Assembly (NCBI GenBank): GCA_030040235.1
Contig: JASHUC010000112.1
Location: 1 to 10,217, forward strand
Length of the DNA stretch: 10,217 bases
DNA from: Gammaproteobacteria bacterium
Lineage (GTDB): Bacteria; Pseudomonadota; Gammaproteobacteria; Steroidobacterales; Steroidobacteraceae
Direction: 5' to 3'
Shown piece by piece: positions 6,055 to 10,217 of the stretch. Each line of letters starts with the position of its first letter. The first letter of the stretch is position 1. A program made the position numbers and the translations under genes. The notes below the pieces were generated by a model, which was not told the origin of the DNA, ran no database searches, and was given only the letters and a program-made list of their open reading frames with translations.

Positions 6055-7086
6055 TCACGCAGGTCGCCGCCGTGCCTCGATGAGCGCTATCGGCGCGGCA
6101 GTGGGTATCACGCGCGCGAGGCGCAGGCCTGCCCGCTCGAAGAGCGCGGCGTATTCCGCCGCGCTGCGCTCTCGGCCTCCGAGCATGACCAGCATGTTGA
6201 GGTCCAGCATGACCCCCATGGGCGTTGCTTCGCCCTCCTCCGGCAGCGGCAGCTCGGCGACGACCACGCGACCGCCAGGGGCCATCGCCGCGCTCACGCG
6301 CTGAAGAATTCTCACGCAGTCCTCGTCGGCCCAGTCGTGCAGGATGTGCTTGAGCAGATATACATCGCCGTCGGGCGGGAGCTCCCCGAAGAAGTCGCCG
6401 GCCACGCACTCGACGCGATCCGCTACGCCGAACTGCCCGAGCACGCGATCGGCCTCCGCGACGACCTGCGCCTGATCGAAGAGAATGCCTCGCGCCTCAG
6501 GTGCCTGCTGGAGCGCCGCGGCGAGGAAAGCGCCGTGGGCGCCACCGACATCGACGATGCAGCGCGCGCCGCGGAACGAGTACGCGGCAAGAATACCCTG
6601 CGTCTCGATCTGGGACATCGCGGTCATGTTCGCGGAGAACAGTCGTCCTTCCGCCGGATTGCGGTCGCGGTAGTACTCCCAGGTCTTCATCGCGAAAACC
6701 TTTTCGAACACCGGCTGGCCCGTCCGTACGCTCTCCTCCAGATGCCCCCACGGCAGGTAGTGCGCCGTGTCGAGCTCCGAGGCGATCAGGGCGCGCTGAG
6801 AGCCCGGCACGTCCGAGCGCAAGCGTTCGCCGAGCGCCGTCAAACCGAAGTGGCCCTCCCGCTCACGCGAGAGCAGACCGAGGGACGAAACCGCGCGCAG
6901 GAGGCGAAAGAGCGCATCCGCATCCACGCCGAGCTCTCCGGCGAGCTCCGCCGCGGTGCGTGGTCCGCGGGCCAGGCGGTCAGCGATGCCGAGCCGCGCA
7001 GTCGTCGCGACGGCGCAAGCGCTCCAGAAGCCGACGACCAGATCGAGGATGAGGTTTTGCGAGGCGCTCTCGGACGTCTGACTCAT
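6055..7086 (-). CDS. SAM-dependent O-methyltransferase, COMT/hydroxyneurosporene-methyltransferase type
   Basis: A 343-residue cytosolic enzyme of the plant-COMT-like class (methyltransferase family 2). The N-terminal winged-helix dimerisation domain spans about 10-90, with TAAELAGELGVDADALFRLLRAV as the helix-turn-helix. The Rossmann core follows: IVDVGGAHGAFL (177-188) is the SAM-binding loop (motif I), ILFDQAQVV (201-209) ends in the acidic residue that contacts the ribose (Asp204), and VAGDFFGELP (228-237) is motif III. LLKHILHDWADED (244-256) holds His250, the general base in O-methylation by this family. Family members methylate hydroxyls of polyketides, carotenoids and other small aromatic or isoprenoid compounds; the substrate here is unknown. 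A G-rich Shine-Dalgarno (complement of 7091-7098) lies 4 nt before the ATG. The gene is monocistronic and divergent from the cytochrome gene. Confidence 0.9.
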   Translation of the reverse strand: MSQTSESASQNLILDLVVGFWSACAVATTARLGIADRLARGPRTAAELAGELGVDADALFRLLRAVSSLGLLSREREGHFGLTALGERLRSDVPGSQRALIASELDTAHYLPWGHLEESVRTGQPVFEKVFAMKTWEYYRDRNPAEGRLFSANMTAMSQIETQGILAAYSFRGARCIVDVGGAHGAFLAAALQQAPEARGILFDQAQVVAEADRVLGQFGVADRVECVAGDFFGELPPDGDVYLLKHILHDWADEDCVRILQRVSAAMAPGGRVVVAELPLPEEGEATPMGVMLDLNMLVMLGGRERSAAEYAALFERAGLRLARVIPTAAPIALIEARRRPA

Positions 7087-7177
7087 CGAACTCCCCCCTT
7101 CTCTGGTTTCCTGCCGCCGTCGGATGATGAGCTTGACGGTAGTTTATCGACATCACTCGCTGCACACGGTCGAGCTC

Positions 7178-7204
7178 GGGTCTCGGGGGACGGGCCGCCC
7201 GGGG
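7178..7204 (+). other. G-quadruplex-compatible tract
   Basis: Four runs of three or more G on the + strand (7178-7180, 7185-7189, 7192-7194, 7201-7204), separated by loops of 4, 2 and 6 nt, satisfy the usual G3+N1-7 pattern for an intramolecular quadruplex. It sits in the divergent promoter region. The complementary C-runs and a competing GGG/CCC hairpin may prevent folding. Confidence 0.4.
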
Positions 7205-7253
7205 ACTGCCCCCTTCCCCTCCCGCATCCGGAGCCTTATCCTCGCAGTCCCCG
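7200..7253 (+). repeat. Perfect 10-bp inverted repeat in the divergent promoter
   Basis: CGGGGACTGC at 7200-7209 is matched exactly by GCAGTCCCCG at 7244-7253, with 34 nt between the arms (44 bp centre to centre, about four helical turns). It may be a pair of operator half-sites or, if transcribed, a stem in the cytochrome leader. The right arm can alternatively pair with GCGGGG at 7271-7276 just upstream of the start codon. Confidence 0.55.
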
Positions 7254-7293
7254 CTTCGTTCGCCTATACGGCGGGGCTCCAGCTTCACCGTTG

Positions 7294-8652
7294 ATGGGAC
7301 GATTGGTATACACATTCGCGTGGCTGGCACTCGGCAGTGCCACCTTCGCAGCCGTCCAGCAGGGCGCCCCCGTGGCGCCCTATGGGCTCACCGCTCGGAC
7401 CACGCCACGGGCATACTTGCGAATGCCCGAGCTCGTCAGTGGCAAGCTGCCGCTGCGCCTCTCGCAGACCGGCGCCTTCAGCGACACACCCCAGCAGGTC
7501 GTGTCGAAAGGGCTCATTCCCTACGACGTCGTCGTTCCCTTCTGGTCGGACGGGGCTCGAAAGTCACGCTGGGTCGCTGTGCCGCAGGGACGGATCGAGT
7601 TCTCACCGACCGGCGAATGGCGTTTTCCGAACGGCACGGTATTCGTCAAGACCTTTTCCCTCCCGACCGATGAGCGTCACCCTGCAATCACGCGCCGGCT
7701 CGAGACCCGACTGCTGGTGCGCGACCGCGCCGGCGGGGTCTACGGGGTCGTCTACAAGTGGCGGGCGGACGGGAGCGATGCGGATCTGCTCACCTCGAGC
7801 CTCACCGAACAGATTCCCATCCGCACGGCAAGCGGTGGCGTCCGAATGCAGACCTGGTATTACCCGAGCCGGAAAGATTGTCTTTCCTGCCACACCGCGC
7901 GAGCGGGCGGTGTGCTTGGCGTGAAGACTCGGCAAATGAACCGTGATTTCACCTACCCCTCTGGAGTCACCGACAACGAGCTGCGCGCGTGGAACCACAT
8001 CGGCTTATTCACGCCGCAGCTCAACGACTCCAAGCTGCCAGAATTCCCCAAGCTCGCGGCCAGCGACGATGCCACCCGCAGTCTCGAGGATCGGGCCCGC
8101 TCCTACCTCGATGCGAATTGCGCACAATGTCACCGCCCCGGCGGAACGGGTGCGTATTTCGATGCCCGCTACGACACACCTTTGAGCCGGCAGGAGCTGG
8201 TGAACGGGTCGGTCCTGTACGACCTGGGGATCGACCATCCACGTGTGATCTCGCCACACGACATCTGGCGCTCCCTCGCGCTCATGCGCATCGATACGCT
8301 CGGGGAGATCAAGATGCCGCCCCTCGCGCGCGAGACAATCGATGAGCAGGGGGTCGCACTGCTGCGCAGCTGGATCCTGAGCATGCCGGGTCCCACCGTC
8401 CTCGGTCCCCCGACGATCGCGCCGGCCGGTGGCACCTACCCTGGGCCGGTCGAAGTGTCTCTCAAGGACGCCGAGCCGGGCGCCGAAATCCACTACACGC
8501 TGGATGGGAGCGTGCCCGGGCGATCGGATCCGCTTTATAAAGATCCCATCAGGCTCACCGGGCCCACCGTCTTTCGCGCGCGTGCCTTCAAGAGCGGATT
8601 CACGCGCAGCATCACGGTGCAACAGGTCTTCATTGTCGCGGCACCACCGTGA
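7294..8652 (+). CDS. Exported diheme cytochrome c with C-terminal chitobiase-like domain (SO2930/HNE_0200-like)
   Basis: A 452-residue precursor. Residues 1-19 form a signal peptide with cleavage near FA/AV, so the protein acts in the periplasm. Residues about 50-195 are a beta-rich region (IPYDVVVPFWSDGARKSRWV, then FPNGTVFVKTF and RRLETRLLVRD), typical of the uncharacterised SO2930/HNE_0200 family. Two heme c motifs follow, CLSCH (196-200) and CAQCH (276-280). Candidate axial methionines are Met215 (RQMN) and Met341 (KMPPL). Residues about 370-450 are a separate domain with PAGGTYPGPVEVSL, IHYTLDGSVP and VFRARAFKSG, the hallmarks of chitobiase/hexosaminidase C-terminal (CHB_HEX_C) beta modules, usually found in enzymes acting on polymers. 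The ATG at 7294 is chosen because the signal peptide begins there; no strong Shine-Dalgarno is visible. Likely role: electron acceptor for a periplasmic oxidation. The 3' end overlaps the convergent beta-propeller gene by 23 bp. Confidence 0.85.
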   Translation: MGRLVYTFAWLALGSATFAAVQQGAPVAPYGLTARTTPRAYLRMPELVSGKLPLRLSQTGAFSDTPQQVVSKGLIPYDVVVPFWSDGARKSRWVAVPQGRIEFSPTGEWRFPNGTVFVKTFSLPTDERHPAITRRLETRLLVRDRAGGVYGVVYKWRADGSDADLLTSSLTEQIPIRTASGGVRMQTWYYPSRKDCLSCHTARAGGVLGVKTRQMNRDFTYPSGVTDNELRAWNHIGLFTPQLNDSKLPEFPKLAASDDATRSLEDRARSYLDANCAQCHRPGGTGAYFDARYDTPLSRQELVNGSVLYDLGIDHPRVISPHDIWRSLALMRIDTLGEIKMPPLARETIDEQGVALLRSWILSMPGPTVLGPPTIAPAGGTYPGPVEVSLKDAEPGAEIHYTLDGSVPGRSDPLYKDPIRLTGPTVFRARAFKSGFTRSITVQQVFIVAAPP

Positions 8653-9715
8653 TGCCCCACGGGCTCGCGCCCGCCTTGATCCGTGCAATCTCCTTATTCG
8701 CCCGTAGATCGACCACCGAAACGTCGTTCGACGGCCCGTTCGCGCTGAAGAGATATCGCCCGTCGGGCGAGAAGGCGAGGCCCCAGGGGCGCTTTCCGAC
8801 CTTGATCGTGTGGACCCGCTCATAGGTGTGCGCATCAAATACCGAGATCGTGCCGGCGCGACCGTTGCTCGTGTAGACCCAGCGGCCATCGGACGATACC
8901 TTGACCTTCATCGGGCGCGAGCCGGGAGGCAAGGCGATGACCTTGACCGGCCGCATATCATCGATCACGTTCAACTCGCCCGCGGACTCCGATGGGATGA
9001 ACGCGATGTGAGTGCCCGGCAGGAACGCAACACTGCGGGGCCGCGGATCGACCTTGAAGTGGGCGATCGGCTGGTAGGTCGCCGTGCTGATGACGAAGAT
9101 GTCGCCGCCCGTCTCGCAGGTCACGTAGAAATCACGGCCATCGGGGCTGGTCGTGACCCCCTCCGGCTCCTGACTCACCAGGATGATGTGCTCCACTCTC
9201 CCGGTTGCGATATTGACGACGCTTGCCGTCTTCACATCCTCGTTCGATACGTATAGTCGCGTCCCGTCCCGGCTCAGGTCGAACTCCTCGGGGTCCGAGC
9301 CCACCCGGATCTTCCGCAGGAGCCGGCGTGTGGCGATGTCCACGACGCCGATGCCGTCCGCGGACTTGTCGGCATTCTCATTCTCGTCGTCATCATCGTC
9401 CCCCCGCTTGAAGATGGGATTGCCGTGGGCATCGAGCTGGGGAGGCCCCTCGATGGGCGTGCCGCTCAGCGCAACGTAGAGCCGCTTGCCGTCGGCGCTC
9501 GCATGGATACCCCGCGGACGCTTGCCCACCGCGATGGTCGCGAGGACGTGGAAATCGCTCCCGTCGATCACGGTCACGTTCCCGGAACGCTCGTTCGAGA
9601 CGAAGATCTGATAACTTGCTGCCGCCTGCCCGGCCCTGGGCAAAAGCACGAGCAGGCAGGCAATCAGAACGGAGCGAGGACCACCCAGAGAATACAAGGA
9701 CTCGAGGATCGGCAT
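8630..9715 (-). CDS. Exported seven-bladed YVTN beta-propeller, PQQ-catabolism-associated type
   Basis: A 361-residue precursor. Residues 1-31 are a signal peptide (hydrophobic core 15-25, cleavage GQA/AA). The mature part consists of about seven repeats of roughly 42 residues with the YVTN pattern: 'VSNE..GNVTVID', then 'V-G-x-x-P-x-G-I..S-x-D-G-x-x-L-Y-V', the last ending at the C-terminus. This matches the beta-propeller family found next to PQQ-dependent alcohol oxidation genes. Between blades one and two lies an Asp/Glu/Asn-rich insert (encoded by 9377-9400, about residues 106-113, extending to 120), which could bind calcium. The start ATG at 9715 has GGAAG (complement of 9721-9725) 5 nt upstream; an in-frame TTG at 9748 would extend the n-region and is less likely. 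Probable role: periplasmic scaffold or cofactor/electron-transfer accessory to a quinoprotein dehydrogenase. Confidence 0.87.
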   Translation of the reverse strand: MPILESLYSLGGPRSVLIACLLVLLPRAGQAAASYQIFVSNERSGNVTVIDGSDFHVLATIAVGKRPRGIHASADGKRLYVALSGTPIEGPPQLDAHGNPIFKRGDDDDDENENADKSADGIGVVDIATRRLLRKIRVGSDPEEFDLSRDGTRLYVSNEDVKTASVVNIATGRVEHIILVSQEPEGVTTSPDGRDFYVTCETGGDIFVISTATYQPIAHFKVDPRPRSVAFLPGTHIAFIPSESAGELNVIDDMRPVKVIALPPGSRPMKVKVSSDGRWVYTSNGRAGTISVFDAHTYERVHTIKVGKRPWGLAFSPDGRYLFSANGPSNDVSVVDLRANKEIARIKAGASPWGITVVPRQ

Positions 9716-9818
9716 CGATGCTTCCGTGTAGGCAACCCGAACACACAAGCGTAACCGGCCGCGCGAATTTCACAAGCGCCGACCGGGACTGATTCCCGAA
9801 CGCCTGGGGGAATTTTTC
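9716..9818. promoter_or_regulatory. Divergent promoter region between beta-propeller and sensor genes
   Basis: This 103-bp region drives both flanking genes. On the - strand TTGTGA (complement of 9770-9775) and TACGCT (complement of 9748-9753), 16 nt apart, are a plausible sigma70-type promoter for the beta-propeller gene. The direct repeat CACAAGCG occurs at 9744-9751 and 9771-9778, overlapping both promoter elements, and may be a regulator site. On the + strand GGGGGAA (9806-9812) is the Shine-Dalgarno of the sensor gene. Confidence 0.35.
9784..9813 (+). promoter_or_regulatory. Overlapping inverted repeats that could sequester the sensor gene's ribosome binding site
   Basis: CGGGA (9784-9788) pairs with TCCCG (9794-9798, 5-nt loop). 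The same segment, as ATTCCC (9792-9797), can instead pair with GGGAAT (9808-9813), which includes the Shine-Dalgarno sequence. The two folds exclude each other. The stems are short, so this is tentative. The first repeat could equally be a protein-binding dyad. Confidence 0.3.
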
Positions 9819-10217
9819 ATGAACGACCTCAACGTGCAAGCGAATCTCTGGCGGGCGCCCGCCGCTGTCCACGGCTCCGGGATACCCTTGAGGCTACGTC
9901 TGAGCCTTCTGATCACCGCCCTGCTTGCCGTCGTGACCCTCGCTGGAGGCCTCTACGTCGTGAGGAAGGCGCGGACCGACACCGAAGCGGAAGTCCGCTC
10001 GACGCTCAGTCTCGCCGCACACTTCCTCGATGCGCAGATCGCCGTGCTGCGCGAGCACTGGAGCTCCCACGATGCCAGCGCGAACCTGTTCCATCTGCGT
10101 GAGCTTGGGGATATCCGGCATCTGCGCGTGACGTTCTACGACGCTCGGGGGCGGGTGCTGGACACGAACGAAGCCGCCGGCCAACACGCGCCCGTCGCTC
10201 CGCATTGGTTTGCTCTT
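9819..10217 (+). CDS. MoxY/LapD-type membrane sensor, probable histidine kinase (3' partial)
   Basis: 133 codons are visible and the frame runs off the window end. After a 23-residue cytosolic leader comes PLRLRLSLLITALLAVVTL (23-41) and onward, a transmembrane helix (about 28-48). It leads into VRKARTDTEAEVRSTLSLAAHFLD (48-71) and the start of a periplasmic sensor domain. Membrane helix, then 'R-x-A-R..x-x-E-V-x-S-T-L-x-L-A..x-L-D' is the signature of LapD/MoxY N-terminal domains, found in sensor kinases that control methanol and other PQQ-dependent alcohol dehydrogenases and in c-di-GMP receptors. The kinase core is outside the window, so the output is not proven. Its divergence from a PQQ-type beta-propeller gene favours a MoxY-like kinase paired with a response regulator downstream. 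The ATG at 9819 has a GGGGGAA Shine-Dalgarno 6 nt upstream; a start at the TTG of 9888, close to the helix, is possible but less likely. Confidence 0.78.
   Translation, partial: MNDLNVQANLWRAPAAVHGSGIPLRLRLSLLITALLAVVTLAGGLYVVRKARTDTEAEVRSTLSLAAHFLDAQIAVLREHWSSHDASANLFHLRELGDIRHLRVTFYDARGRVLDTNEAAGQHAPVAPHWFAL

Larger units (their letters stand above)
7087..7293. promoter_or_regulatory. Divergent promoter region between methyltransferase and cytochrome genes
   Basis: This 207-bp region must hold both promoters. On the + strand TATACG (7265-7270) is a plausible -10 for the cytochrome gene but lacks a good -35. On the - strand the complement of AGTTTA (7141-7146) is the most AT-rich -10 candidate for the methyltransferase. 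The region also holds a G-quadruplex-compatible tract (7178-7204) and a perfect 10-bp inverted repeat (7200-7209 and 7244-7253), both listed separately. The frame of the cytochrome gene stays open through this region, but nothing in it resembles coding sequence. Confidence 0.5.

Noticed and set aside
6337..7293. Open frame continuing about 950 nt upstream of the cytochrome start, which would give a 771-residue protein
   Set aside because: It lies entirely antisense to the well-supported methyltransferase and then crosses a promoter region. The translation is Arg/Glu-rich with no domain, and a clear signal peptide begins at 7294.

Overview
This window comes from a GC-rich proteobacterium. I read it as most likely gammaproteobacterial, but the DNA alone does not fix the taxon. 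The grounds are strong third-position GC bias, long antisense shadow frames, and protein families typical of aerobic Gram-negatives: exported c-type cytochrome, YqgE/AlgH, HpnL-like membrane protein and MoxY-type sensor. It holds eleven genes, the first and last cut by the window edges. No rRNA, tRNA, CRISPR array, insertion sequence or prophage was seen.

Layout. (1) Bases 1-1909, + strand: the C-terminal part of a class V, isopenicillin-N-epimerase-like PLP enzyme, overlapping an APC-superfamily amino acid permease by 11 bp. This looks like an amino acid or amine utilisation pair. (2) 2076-3646, +: a luciferase-like flavin-dependent monooxygenase translationally coupled (ATGA) to a very short alpha/beta-hydrolase relative that lacks the nucleophile elbow. 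(3) 3782-6054, +: a small Cys4 zinc-ribbon-like protein, an HpnL-like flippase-fold membrane protein, a small exported His-rich glycine-zipper protein, and a YqgE/AlgH domain protein that unusually carries a signal peptide. Spacing is tight (7-30 bp), so this is probably one transcription unit. (4) 6055-7086, -: an O-methyltransferase of the COMT/hydroxyneurosporene-methyltransferase type, ending back-to-back with the YqgE gene. (5) 7294-8652, +: an exported diheme cytochrome c with a C-terminal chitobiase-like beta domain. It converges on, and overlaps by 23 bp, an exported seven-bladed YVTN-type beta-propeller gene (8630-9715, -). (6) 9819 to the end, +: the N-terminus of a membrane sensor resembling MoxY/LapD, divergent from the beta-propeller gene.

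The right end (cytochrome, beta-propeller of the PQQ-catabolism type, MoxY-like sensor) looks like the edge of a periplasmic quinoprotein oxidation locus. The dehydrogenase and the response regulator would be expected beyond base 10217; this is inference. The most unusual points are the nucleophile-less mini-hydrolase, the cytochrome/chitobiase-like fusion, the exported YqgE, a possible three-way-junction RNA fold at 3657-3743, and a perfect 10-bp inverted repeat with a competing hairpin plus a G-quadruplex-compatible tract in the 7087-7293 divergent promoter region.
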